From Arthrobacter celericrescens (lineage in GTDB: Bacteria; Actinomycetota; Actinomycetes; Actinomycetales; Micrococcaceae), in the NCBI RefSeq assembly GCF_003614925.1, contig NZ_QYLP01000088.1, forward strand, positions 1-41,626: a DNA stretch of 41,626 nucleotides, given 5' to 3'. This document shows positions 1 through 6,918 of the stretch, in pieces. Position numbers and translations under genes: made by a program. Numbering within the stretch: the first letter of the stretch is position 1; each line of letters begins with the position of its first letter. A model generated the notes under the pieces. The model did not search any database, had not been told where the DNA came from, and saw only the letters and a program-made list of their open reading frames with translations.

Positions 1-13
1 CTTCCCGGATCCC

Positions 14-44
14 GGCGGCGGCGGGTCCACGACCCGCCGCCGCC
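14..44. terminator. GC-rich hairpin upstream of creatininase
   Basis: A 14-bp perfect inverted repeat (14-27 pairs with 31-44) leaves a 3-base loop. It lies before the creatininase ribosome-binding site. It probably ends a transcript that begins outside the window, because no T-tract follows and no gene precedes it here. It could instead be a leader hairpin of the creatinine operon. Confidence 0.45.
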
Positions 45-87
45 CCGATCCCGCATGCCTTCCCGCACCGCATTCAAGGAGAAAACC

Positions 88-861
88 ATGCCCCGCAGCG
101 TCCTCATGGAGGAGCTCGACGCGTTCACCTACCGCGAAGCCATCGCGGACGGCGCGCCGGTCATCATTCCGGTCGGCTCGATCGAGCAGCACGGACCGCA
201 CCTGCCGCTCAACACCGACGTCATCCTGTCCAAGGCCATGAGCGCCCGTCTCGCCGGGGTCATTGGGGGCCTCGTCGCTGCGCCGGTCGTGTATGGGTAC
301 AAGTCGCAGCAGCGTTCGGGCGGCGGGAACCACCTGGGCGGCACCACCAGCCTCGACGCGACGACGCTGATCTCGATCGCCAGGACGCTCACACTCGAGT
401 TCGCCCGGCACGGCGCACGCCGGCTCGTGTTCCTCAACGGCCACTTCGAGAATTACCAGTTCCTCTACGAGGGAATCGAACAGGCCACGGCCGAACTGGC
501 ACGGCGCGGCCAGGACGTGTCCGCCATCCTGCTCTCGTACTGGGACTTCGTCGACGAGGACACCATCGAGGAGATCTACCGCGGCTCCTTCCCGGGCTGG
601 GACGTGGAGCACGGCGGCGTCCTGGAGACTTCCCTCATGCTGCACCTGCACCCCGAACTCGTCCGCCTGGAGCGCGTCATGGACCTGCCGGCCGCGCAGT
701 TGCCCCGCTACGACGTCCTGCCGGTCCGGGCCGAACTCACGCCCGCATCGGGCTGCCTCTCCTCCGCCAAGTCCGCCTCGGAGGCCGCCGGGCAGCTCCT
801 GCTCGAGCGGACTTCCAAGGCCCTCGCCGAGGCGATCAGCGCCGAACTCGCCGCGCGGTAG
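88..861 (+). CDS. Creatininase (creatinine amidohydrolase)
   Basis: This 257-residue protein is predicted to hydrolyse creatinine to creatine (EC 3.5.2.10) in the cytoplasm. The creatininase signature GSIEQHGPHLPLNTD is at about residues 30-44. A second motif, LNGHFEN, is at about 116-122. The likely metal ligands are Glu33, His35, Asp44, His119 and Glu121, each one position earlier than the ligands known in the Pseudomonas enzyme. I chose ATG 88 over the in-frame ATG at 55 because AAGGAG at 76-81 is correctly spaced before it. The next gene on the same strand, 62 bp downstream, is creatinase, which uses the product, so the two are probably one operon. The wider family includes amidohydrolases of other substrates, but the neighbour makes creatinine the best assignment. 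Confidence 0.9.
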   Translation: MPRSVLMEELDAFTYREAIADGAPVIIPVGSIEQHGPHLPLNTDVILSKAMSARLAGVIGGLVAAPVVYGYKSQQRSGGGNHLGGTTSLDATTLISIARTLTLEFARHGARRLVFLNGHFENYQFLYEGIEQATAELARRGQDVSAILLSYWDFVDEDTIEEIYRGSFPGWDVEHGGVLETSLMLHLHPELVRLERVMDLPAAQLPRYDVLPVRAELTPASGCLSSAKSASEAAGQLLLERTSKALAEAISAELAAR

Positions 862-923
862 CTGCACGGCAACCACCAATTTCCATCACCCACGCAACAC
901 AACCCCTGAAAAGGAGACACACC

Positions 924-2174
924 ATGTCCGTCGACACCACCGTCACGAACGTCACCGAACTCGAGCGCCTCAAGGTCCTGCACAACGGCAGCAAGGGCAA
1001 GCTCACCTTCTCGGATGCGGAATTCGAACGCCGCCTGGCCGGCCTCCGCCGGATCATGGCCGCGAAGTCGCTGGACGCCGTCGTCCTGACCTCGTACCAC
1101 GGCATCAAGTACTACTCGGACTTCCTCTACACGACCTTCGGCCGCAACTACGCCCTGGTGGTCACCGCCGAGGATTCGGTCACCATCACGGCGAACATCG
1201 ACGCCGGCATGCCGTGGCGCACCTCGTACGGCGAGAACATCGTCTACACCGACTGGCGCCGCGACAACTTCTACTTCGGCATCCAGGAAGCGCTGCGCCA
1301 GCGCGGCGTCAAGGCCACCCGCCTGGGCGTCGAGGACGACGCCCTGCCCACCCTGACCCGCGAGAAGCTCGCCGCCGCGTTCCCGGGCGCGGAACTCCTC
1401 GACGTCTCCCAGGACGCCATGCGCCAGCGCATGATCAAGTCCGCCGAGGAGATCGAGGTCATCAAGCACGGCGCCCGCATCGGCGACCTCGGCGGCGAGG
1501 CCATCCGCAACGCGATCCGCGAAGGCATCACCGAGTACGAGGTGGCCCTGATCGGCACTGAGGCCATGGTCCACGAGATCGCCCGGACGTTCCCGGACCG
1601 CGAAGTCCGCGACACCTGGGTCTGGTTCCAGTCCGGCATCAACACCGACGGCGCCCACAACTGGGCCACCACCCGCAGGCTGGAGAAGGGCGACATCCTC
1701 TCCCTCAACTGCTTCCCCATGACCTCCGGCTACTACACCGCCCTGGAACGCACCCTCTTCCTCGGCCAGCCGGACGAGCGCTCGCTCGAGCTCTGGAACA
1801 TCAACGTCGAGGTGCACCGCCGCGGCCTCGAGCTCATCAAGCCCGGCGCAGTCTGCAAGGACATCGCCGCCGAGCTCAACGAGATCTACATCGGCTACGG
1901 CCTCCTGCCCAACCGTACCTTCGGCTACGGCCACTCCTTCGGCGTCCTCTCCCACTACTACGGCCGGGAGGCGGGCCTCGAGCTGCGCGAGGACATCGAG
2001 ACCGTCCTCGAGCCGGGCATGGTGGTCTCCATGGAGCCGATGATCACCGTTGCCGACGGACTCCCGGGCGCCGGCGGATACCGCGAGCACGACATCCTGG
2101 TGATCGGCGAGGACTCGGTGGAGAACATTACCAAGTTCGGCTTCGGCCCGGAGCACAACATCGTCGGAGCCTGA
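924..2174 (+). CDS. Creatinase (creatine amidinohydrolase)
   Basis: This 416-residue M24-fold (pita-bread) enzyme is predicted to hydrolyse creatine to sarcosine and urea (EC 3.5.3.3). It matches the remembered Pseudomonas putida creatinase over nearly its full length, including QSGINTDGAHN at about 236-246, FGYGHSFGVLSHYYGREAGL and EPGMVVSMEPMI. His245 corresponds to the catalytic His232 of that enzyme. Like other creatinases it lacks the complete metal ligand set of M24 aminopeptidases. The start has AAGGAGA about 6 bases upstream. It follows the creatininase gene. No sarcosine oxidase is in the window, so the later steps must be encoded elsewhere. Confidence 0.95.
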   Translation: MSVDTTVTNVTELERLKVLHNGSKGKLTFSDAEFERRLAGLRRIMAAKSLDAVVLTSYHGIKYYSDFLYTTFGRNYALVVTAEDSVTITANIDAGMPWRTSYGENIVYTDWRRDNFYFGIQEALRQRGVKATRLGVEDDALPTLTREKLAAAFPGAELLDVSQDAMRQRMIKSAEEIEVIKHGARIGDLGGEAIRNAIREGITEYEVALIGTEAMVHEIARTFPDREVRDTWVWFQSGINTDGAHNWATTRRLEKGDILSLNCFPMTSGYYTALERTLFLGQPDERSLELWNINVEVHRRGLELIKPGAVCKDIAAELNEIYIGYGLLPNRTFGYGHSFGVLSHYYGREAGLELREDIETVLEPGMVVSMEPMITVADGLPGAGGYREHDILVIGEDSVENITKFGFGPEHNIVGA

Positions 2175-2182
2175 TCCTCCGC

Positions 2183-2264
2183 GGGACATGTCCCTTCTTC
2201 ACCGCGGCCAGTGGACATATGAGCGATAGGTCCACTGGCCGCGGCCCGGAGCGGACATGTCCGC
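2183..2264. repeat. Composite palindromic intergenic element
   Basis: Three dyads are nested between the convergent creatinase and LOG genes. The centre is a perfect 14-bp inverted repeat (2202-2215 with 2231-2244) with a 15-base loop. On each side lies a GGACATGTCC palindrome: GGGACATGTCCC at 2183-2194 and GCGGACATGTCCGC at 2251-2264. The central loop also carries GGACAT and GGTCC, so the GGAC/GTCC theme occurs three times. It could be a bidirectional terminator for both genes, but the repeated theme suggests a mobile or dispersed repeat unit. Confidence 0.7.
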
Positions 2265-2279
2265 ACCCCGGTAGGGTGG

Positions 2280-3425
2280 CTAGGCCAGGACCGCGAGCGC
2301 CTCCTCCACGGTATCCACGAGGTGGATGCGGCCGGCCATCGGTTTTCCCGCGGCGAGCGCCTGCAGCATGGGCCAGGCCGGGTACGTCTCCTGCCAGTAT
2401 CCGCGCCCCACCAGCACCATCGGGGTGATGGTTTCCGGCGCACCATAGTAGTTTTCGCAGGCGTCCTGGAAGATCTCCTGCACCGTGCCGGCCGAGCCGG
2501 GCAGGAACACGATCCCGCCCGTGCACAGTTGCAGCAGGATCGCCTCGCGCACCGAGTTCGCGAAGTACTTGGCGATGTGGGTGGCGAAAAGATTGGGCGG
2601 CTCGTGGCCGTAGAACCAGGTGGGAATGCCCAGTGTCGCGGTCCCTCCCGGGTGTTGCCCGACGACGGCGGCCGCCGTCCGCGCCCAGTCCGTCACCGAG
2701 GGCCGGAAGCCCGGCGCGGCGGCGAGGCTTCCGAGCGCGGCGGTGAAGTCGCCGTCGGGCAGTCCGCTGAGGTAGGCGCCGCAGTTGGCGGCTTCCATAG
2801 CGCCGGGACCGCCGCCGGTGGCCACCGTGAGGCCGGAACGGGCGAGGAGCCGGCCGAGCCGCGCGGCGTCGGCGTAGTCCGCGGTGCCGCGCCGGGCCGC
2901 ATGGCCGCCCATCACGCCCACCAGCCGGGTACCGGCGAAGTCCCCGTTGGCCAGGGCTTCGTCCAGGGCGTCGCCGATGGCGTGGTCGTGCAGGGCAGCG
3001 GCGAGGGTCGCATCGAGGCTGGTGCGCTGGCCGGGCAGGATGCTCCACTGGTAGATCCTGGCGTCCGGGGTTGCCTCGTATTCGTGCCCGGCGATGTCCT
3101 CGTAGAGTTCGGCCGCGGTGTACAGGCTCCCCCGGTACGGGTTGAAGGGGATGCCGCGCAACTTCGGGAAGATCAGGGCGCCGCGGCTGCGCAGGCTGTC
3201 CTCCACACCGGCGTCGAACGTGCAGCCGAGGAAGATGGCGCCCTGGGCGTCGAGGGCACTGAGTTCGCGGCTCCGGCCGCGCAGGTCCAGCGACTGGGCG
3301 TGCCAGCCGTGCATCGTTCCGGCACCGGCACTGACCAGCCTGTCGAAATGCGCCACGCTCTCGACGTCGAGGGTGCGCGGGCTCGCTTTCAAGCTGCCAC
3401 GGTTCAGGCGGCCGGATGGTGTCAT
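2280..3425 (-). CDS. LOG-family (lysine-decarboxylase-like) Rossmann nucleotide-binding protein
   Basis: This 381-residue protein belongs to the LOG/TIGR00730-like superfamily. It has GGGPGAMEAAN at about 204-214 and PGSAGTVQE at about 309-317; the family motif is PGGxGTxxE, so the second Gly is Ser here. The C-terminal half is the Rossmann domain. The first 160 residues are an extension not found in short cytokinin-type LOG proteins, which are about 190 residues. Related enzymes hydrolyse nucleoside 5'-monophosphates, but the substrate of this longer form cannot be read from sequence. It is convergent with creatinase and divergent from the amidotransferase gene 58 bp away. No Shine-Dalgarno sequence precedes the ATG, and a -10-like TAAGCT 7 bases upstream suggests a leaderless transcript. 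Confidence 0.8.
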   Translation of the reverse strand: MTPSGRLNRGSLKASPRTLDVESVAHFDRLVSAGAGTMHGWHAQSLDLRGRSRELSALDAQGAIFLGCTFDAGVEDSLRSRGALIFPKLRGIPFNPYRGSLYTAAELYEDIAGHEYEATPDARIYQWSILPGQRTSLDATLAAALHDHAIGDALDEALANGDFAGTRLVGVMGGHAARRGTADYADAARLGRLLARSGLTVATGGGPGAMEAANCGAYLSGLPDGDFTAALGSLAAAPGFRPSVTDWARTAAAVVGQHPGGTATLGIPTWFYGHEPPNLFATHIAKYFANSVREAILLQLCTGGIVFLPGSAGTVQEIFQDACENYYGAPETITPMVLVGRGYWQETYPAWPMLQALAAGKPMAGRIHLVDTVEEALAVLA

Positions 3426-3431
3426 TCGATC

Positions 3432-3437
3432 AGCTTA
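3432..3437 (-). promoter_or_regulatory. Possible -10 box (TAAGCT) for the LOG gene
   Basis: Read on the minus strand, TAAGCT sits so that transcription would begin at or very near the ATG at 3425, which has no ribosome-binding site. Leaderless genes with a TANNNT box about 7 bases upstream are common in actinobacteria. No convincing -35 was found. Confidence 0.3.
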
Positions 3438-3483
3438 GGCATTTGCTGGTCCTTTCCGGGCGGCTCCGTAGCAGAATGGGCAG

Positions 3484-4359
3484 ATGCAGCCTTCACACGG
3501 TTCCCCGCGCATCGGCATCCCGGTCCGGCTCAGCAGTTCCGAGGGCGCCGATCCGCGCGTCGGCAAGGCCAACGGACTCTTCGGATTCATCGTGGAACTG
3601 CTCCACAGGGCCGGCGCGGAGACGGTGTTGCTGGATTCTGCCGGCGATTCCGCGGGCGATGTCCGCGGACTCGACGGCGTCCTGCTTCCCGGCGGCGGCG
3701 ACCTCGACCCCGGCCTCTACGGCGAGGAGCCCGGCCCGGCGCTGTACGACGTCAACACCGCCCAGGACGAGCTCGACATCGCGGTGGGCAAAGCGGGCAT
3801 CGCGGCCGGGATCCCGGTGCTGGGCATCTGCCGCGGCCACCAGCTCCTGAACGTGCTCTACGGCGGCACCCTCATCCAGGACATGCACCCCTCAGAGGTT
3901 GCGCACCGGATCGCGGCGGCCGCGGACCCGGCGGCGGAGGAACCGGCGGCGGAGGCCGCGGCGGCGGAGGAACCGGCGGAGGCGGCGGCGGCGGAACCGG
4001 CGGCGGAGGTCGAGGACACCTGGGCCGAGAATTCCTGGGCGTGGCACGACGTCGGGCTGACCGCGGGCTCCCGGCTCGCCGGCCTGTACGGGGCGGCCGG
4101 AGAAGGCGCGCCGGCGGGGCGCCCGGCCACGACGGTGCGGATCGCGTCGGGCCACCACCAGGCCGTCGCGCGGGTGGGTGACGGCCTGGTGGTGACGGCG
4201 GTGGCCGACGACGGCACCATCGAAGGCCTGGAGGACCCCCAGCGTTGGGTGGTGTCCATGCAGTGGCATCCGGAGGCCGCGCGCTTGCCGGACGAACAGC
4301 GGCTGGCGCCGTTCCGGGCCTTCGTGGAGGCGTGCCGCAACGGCCACCGCACCCCTTGA
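3484..4359 (+). CDS. Class I glutamine amidotransferase, gamma-glutamyl-GABA hydrolase (PuuD) type
   Basis: This 291-residue protein is of the peptidase C26/PuuD family, which hydrolyses gamma-glutamyl amides such as gamma-glutamyl-GABA. The oxyanion loop LLPGGGDLDP is at about 67-76. The nucleophile is Cys116 in GICRGHQ, and the His262/Glu264 pair is in MQWHPE, so the catalytic triad is intact. Residues 143-178 are an Ala/Glu/Pro-rich insert encoded by degenerate GC repeats, just after the GGTLIQDM strand; typical family members lack it. The stop codon TGA (4357-4359) lies inside palindrome copy A1. The gene is alone, with no GABA or polyamine genes nearby, so the real substrate is uncertain. 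Confidence 0.8.
   Translation: MQPSHGSPRIGIPVRLSSSEGADPRVGKANGLFGFIVELLHRAGAETVLLDSAGDSAGDVRGLDGVLLPGGGDLDPGLYGEEPGPALYDVNTAQDELDIAVGKAGIAAGIPVLGICRGHQLLNVLYGGTLIQDMHPSEVAHRIAAAADPAAEEPAAEAAAAEEPAEAAAAEPAAEVEDTWAENSWAWHDVGLTAGSRLAGLYGAAGEGAPAGRPATTVRIASGHHQAVARVGDGLVVTAVADDGTIEGLEDPQRWVVSMQWHPEAARLPDEQRLAPFRAFVEACRNGHRTP
3910..4017 (+). repeat. Degenerate GC repeat encoding an Ala/Glu/Pro insert
   Basis: The amidotransferase gene contains about 108 bases of imperfect GCGGCGGAGGAACCGGC-like units. The units repeat at variable spacing in multiples of three, so the frame stays open. The encoded run is almost only Ala, Glu and Pro and is probably a flexible charged loop. Such tracts change length by replication slippage. 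Confidence 0.7.
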
Positions 4360-4414
4360 GTGCTCATTTGTGGCGGCTTTTCAGCGGAAATACCTGCCAC
4401 AACTGAGCACTCAA
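4356..4414. repeat. Palindromic repeat family A, copy 1
   Basis: This 59-bp near-palindrome begins TTGAGTGCTCA and ends TGAGCACTCAA, with inner arms around GTGGC/GCCAC and a centre CTTTTCAGCGGAAATA. It differs from copy A2 at four positions. Its left end holds the TGA stop of the amidotransferase gene (4357-4359). Its right end holds, on the other strand, the TGA stop of the nuclease-fold gene (4411-4413). As a hairpin between convergent genes it may also terminate transcription from both sides. Confidence 0.9.
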
Positions 4415-5331
4415 CGCTCGCCGGTGCGCCGCAGAGCCTCCCGGACCTTCGCCACGACCGGCGGCCGCATTCCCTTTAGGTCCTTGGCGCTGATGCGGAC
4501 CTCGGTCCAGCCGAGCCTGGCGGTCCGGGCTCCACGGTCGATGTCCTTCTGGTACTGCAGCTCATCGCCATGGACACCCCCGTCGTACTGAAGGCTGATC
4601 CTGTAAGACCGGTAAGCCGCATCCGGCCAGAGAACCGGAAACCCGCCATCGTCGAACAGAACGACATTAAGCTCCGGCTCCGGCAGGCCATGGTCTCTCA
4701 ACAGCAGCCGCATCTTCGTCTCCTGCGGCGAATCCGCGCCGGGACGGATGAGGTCCAACGCGGAAAGCGCTTGAACCTTCCCTTTCTTCTTGGGGTGTTT
4801 CATGGTGACTGCGCGCAACTCGTCCAAAGTACAGATCGGTTCCCTTGGGAAGGGATGGTCCGGGCCATGACGGTTGACGAGGTAGTCGCCGGCGGCCACG
4901 AGGTCATACAGGGGAAGGTGGTGCGACAGGTCCAGCCAAGTCCTGGCCGGTGAGGTGATCCGCACCCCGTTGACCATGATCACTTCGCCCGGAAGCAAGA
5001 GTGTCCGGTGACCCACCGTGCCTCTCCGGCGTGGATGCGTCCCGCCTCGCGTCCGGGAGAGGTGGATCCGGTCATCGACCCAGCCAGGCAACGGGATACC
5101 GCCTGCCTTCGCGGCGGTAATCTCGGAAACCACGGTCTGATCGTCCGAGGCCGTATATCCACGCAGGCTTTCCAGGAGTCCGGGCAGCTCGCTGTCCGGT
5201 GCCCGGATTCCCCGCGACGGGGCGGCAAGGTCTTTGGCTCGCAGCCTGCTGCGGCTCAGGCCGGCAGCCGTGGCTTCGGACGTGGTGAATGAGGCGGTCC
5301 TGAACAGACCCGGCAATTCGGAAAGACGCAT
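4411..5331 (-). CDS. AbiEi-like winged-helix / DUF559-like (Vsr-fold) endonuclease-domain protein
   Basis: This 306-residue protein resembles the actinobacterial genes usually annotated as DUF559 or endonuclease-domain proteins. Residues about 1-50 look like the AbiEi-type helix-turn-helix (TSEATAAGLSRSRLRAKDL). The C-terminal third looks like a PD-(D/E)XK/Vsr fold: SPQETKMRLLLRDHGLPEP at about 203-221, then PDAAYRSYRISLQYDG near 237-252 and a final RLGWTEVRIS. In the usual E-x-DG motif the Glu is replaced by Gln (LQYDG), so activity is uncertain. The stop codon lies in palindrome A1, and A2 starts 79 bp upstream of the ATG. It has no partner gene like an AbiEii toxin. Function is unknown; a DNA-processing role on the palindromes is a hypothesis only. 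Confidence 0.7.
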   Translation of the reverse strand: MRLSELPGLFRTASFTTSEATAAGLSRSRLRAKDLAAPSRGIRAPDSELPGLLESLRGYTASDDQTVVSEITAAKAGGIPLPGWVDDRIHLSRTRGGTHPRRRGTVGHRTLLLPGEVIMVNGVRITSPARTWLDLSHHLPLYDLVAAGDYLVNRHGPDHPFPREPICTLDELRAVTMKHPKKKGKVQALSALDLIRPGADSPQETKMRLLLRDHGLPEPELNVVLFDDGGFPVLWPDAAYRSYRISLQYDGGVHGDELQYQKDIDRGARTARLGWTEVRISAKDLKGMRPPVVAKVREALRRTGER

Positions 5332-5409
5332 GGGCTCATCAGAACAGCCAAGCCCGCGGGGCTGGAGGACCCAATCCGCCTATGTGGATAAACCCACAAT
5401 CGGTCCCCC

Positions 5410-5468
5410 TTGAGTGCTCAATCGTGGCGGCTTTTCCGCGGAAATACCCGCCACAACTGAGCACTCAA
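5410..5468. repeat. Palindromic repeat family A, copy 2
   Basis: A 59-bp copy with the same ends (TTGAGTGCTCA and TGAGCACTCAA) and a centre CTTTTCCGCGGAAATA. It lies 79 bp upstream of the nuclease-fold gene and 20 bp beyond the stop of the next Gfo/Idh gene (5488). It is therefore also well placed to end that transcript. Confidence 0.9.
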
Positions 5469-5487
5469 CGGCCTGAGGCGGGGCAGC

Positions 5488-6693
5488 TCAAACGCCGGCA
5501 GCGGTGGTGCCGTCCAGCAGCGGAACGGCCTTCCATTGCCCGTCCGCAGCGGAGGCTTCCGCCGCGGAGACGATCGCGGCTGCCGAGGCGGCGTCGTGGA
5601 TGTTGGAGTTCAGCTGTTCCCCGCCGGTGACGGCCACCAGGAACTTCTTCGCCTCGATCACCTTCAGGTCGTCGAAGCCCATGGCACAGCCGGGTCCGGG
5701 CTGGAACCGCGCGTAGTCCCCGTGCCGCGGACTGCCGGTCACGGTGGTGTAGCCCTGTTCGTCGTTGTTGCGGCCCAGCACCACCTGGAGTTCGTTCATC
5801 CGCTCGAAGTCCCATTTCAGGGAGCCCTCGGTGCCGTAGACCTCCAGGCGGTAGCCGCAGTCCCGGCCCACCGCCACACGGGAGGATTCGATGGTGCCCA
5901 CCGCGCCGCCGGCACCGGCGCCGAAACGCACCAGGGCGGCCGCGTAGTCCTCGTTCTCCACGGGCCCCATTTCGCCGCCTTCGATCACCGCGAAGTGGGT
6001 GCCTTGGCCCATGGCCAGTTTCGGCCGTTCGGTGTGGACGGTACTGGTCAGGGCGGTGATGTCCGAGATGGGGCCGACGACGTACTGGCACAGGTCCGCG
6101 GCGTGGCTGAACAGGTCGCCCAGCACGCCGCTGCCGGCGAGCTTGCGGTCGAAGCGCCAGGACAGGGCGCCGTTGGGTTCGGCTGAGTAGCCGGCGAGGA
6201 ACTCGGCGCGGACGTTGGTGATGCGGCCCAGCTTGCCTTTCGCCACCAGCTCGCGGGCGTGCTCGACGGCGGGAGCGTGCCGGTAGTTGAAACCGATGGA
6301 GCTGTGGACGCCGGCCTCGATCGCGGCGCTGCGCACCGCTTCGGTCTCCTCGATCCCCCGGCCCACGGGCTTCTCGATCCAGAAATGCTTGCCGGCCTTC
6401 GCCGCGGCGATGCCGATCTCGGCGTGCAGGAAGTTCGGTGCGCAGATGGAGACGACGTCCACGTCCGGGTGGGCCAGCACCTCGCGGTAGTCCGTGGTGC
6501 CCTCCGCGAAGCCCAGGACATCCTTGGCGTAGTCGATCCGGCTGGGTTCGGTGTCCGCTGCGATGACCAGGCGGGGGCGGATCCCCAATTCCGGGTACAC
6601 CAGGGGCAGTTGCGTGTACGCCTTCGCGTGCAGCTTTCCCATCCAGCCGACGCTGATCAGGCCGACACCGACACTACGGATTTCAGGGGACAT
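5488..6693 (-). CDS. Gfo/Idh/MocA-family NAD(P)-dependent oxidoreductase
   Basis: This 401-residue sugar or polyol dehydrogenase has an N-terminal Rossmann domain (GVGLISVGWMGKLHAKAY at about 8-25), the family motif EKPVGR near 108-113 and a C-terminal alpha/beta domain (GSGVLGDLFSHAADL near 187-201). The ATG has GAAAGGCGAG upstream. It has its own strong promoter with an IolR-like box, so it probably acts on an inositol isomer, inosose or related ketose. Which one cannot be told. It resembles the gene at 7932 in length and in the SWR...GSG segment. Together with 6919 and 7932 it forms a dehydrogenase/isomerase set transcribed in the same direction. Confidence 0.85.
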   Translation of the reverse strand: MSPEIRSVGVGLISVGWMGKLHAKAYTQLPLVYPELGIRPRLVIAADTEPSRIDYAKDVLGFAEGTTDYREVLAHPDVDVVSICAPNFLHAEIGIAAAKAGKHFWIEKPVGRGIEETEAVRSAAIEAGVHSSIGFNYRHAPAVEHARELVAKGKLGRITNVRAEFLAGYSAEPNGALSWRFDRKLAGSGVLGDLFSHAADLCQYVVGPISDITALTSTVHTERPKLAMGQGTHFAVIEGGEMGPVENEDYAAALVRFGAGAGGAVGTIESSRVAVGRDCGYRLEVYGTEGSLKWDFERMNELQVVLGRNNDEQGYTTVTGSPRHGDYARFQPGPGCAMGFDDLKVIEAKKFLVAVTGGEQLNSNIHDAASAAAIVSAAEASAADGQWKAVPLLDGTTAAGV

Positions 6694-6767
6694 GGGACTC
6701 GCCTTTCAGCTGTCGGAGGGAGCACGGGCCACGGCTGTGTGGCGCGCCTCACGCAGAACGCCAGACG

Positions 6768-6796
6768 ATCATATGAACGTCAGTTTGTCCTGTCAA
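6768..6796 (-). promoter_or_regulatory. Strong promoter with IolR-like box for the Gfo/Idh gene at 5488
   Basis: On the minus strand, TTGACA (6791-6796), a 17-base spacer and TATGAT (6768-6773) form a near-consensus sigma-70 promoter. The box TGTCCTGTCA (6786-6795 on the plus strand) overlaps the -35, the right place for a repressor. The leader to the ATG at 6693 is about 65-70 bases. Confidence 0.75.
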
Positions 6797-6841
6797 TAGT
6801 TCTTATTTCCCGACGGCGGCACCCCAGCCGGGCGCCCCCCG

Positions 6842-6900
6842 TTGAGTGCTCACTTGTGGCGGGGTTTCCGCGAAAAATGTCGCCACAAGTGAGCACTCAA
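6842..6900. repeat. Palindromic repeat family A, copy 3 (solo)
   Basis: This is the most regular copy: arms of 20 bp (6842-6861 and 6881-6900) are perfectly complementary around a 19-base centre. It lies just past the stop of the isomerase gene (6919) and before the promoter of the next gene, with no nuclease gene beside it. It is suitable as a terminator. Confidence 0.9.
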
Positions 6901-6918
6901 CTCCCTGCGGGCCTGCCC

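Larger units (their letters stand above)
4356..5468. mobile_element. Candidate element: nuclease-fold gene bracketed by family A palindromes
   Basis: Two 59-bp family A palindromes in the same orientation (4356-4414 and 5410-5468) enclose a single minus-strand gene and almost nothing else. Two further solo copies occur at 6842-6900 and 34829-34887. The layout resembles REP/RAYT or other palindrome-ended elements, but the enclosed gene has no transposase motif. No target-site duplication is visible next to the outer ends. Mobility is therefore an inference; coincidental placement of repeats in both gaps is possible. Confidence 0.35.

Noticed and set aside
708..2189. A minus-strand frame of about 493 codons opposite creatinase
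   Set aside because: Creatinase on the plus strand is unmistakable; the opposite frame has only biased, repetitive composition.
4411..5331. A type IV toxin-antitoxin pair
   Set aside because: Only the AbiEi-like N-terminal segment is present; no AbiEii nucleotidyltransferase-type partner lies beside it or beside the 20862 gene.
4356..5468. Target-site duplications flanking the family A unit
   Set aside because: The bases outside the two ends (ACCCC before 4356, CGGCC after 5468) do not form a convincing direct repeat; the same holds for the family B unit.
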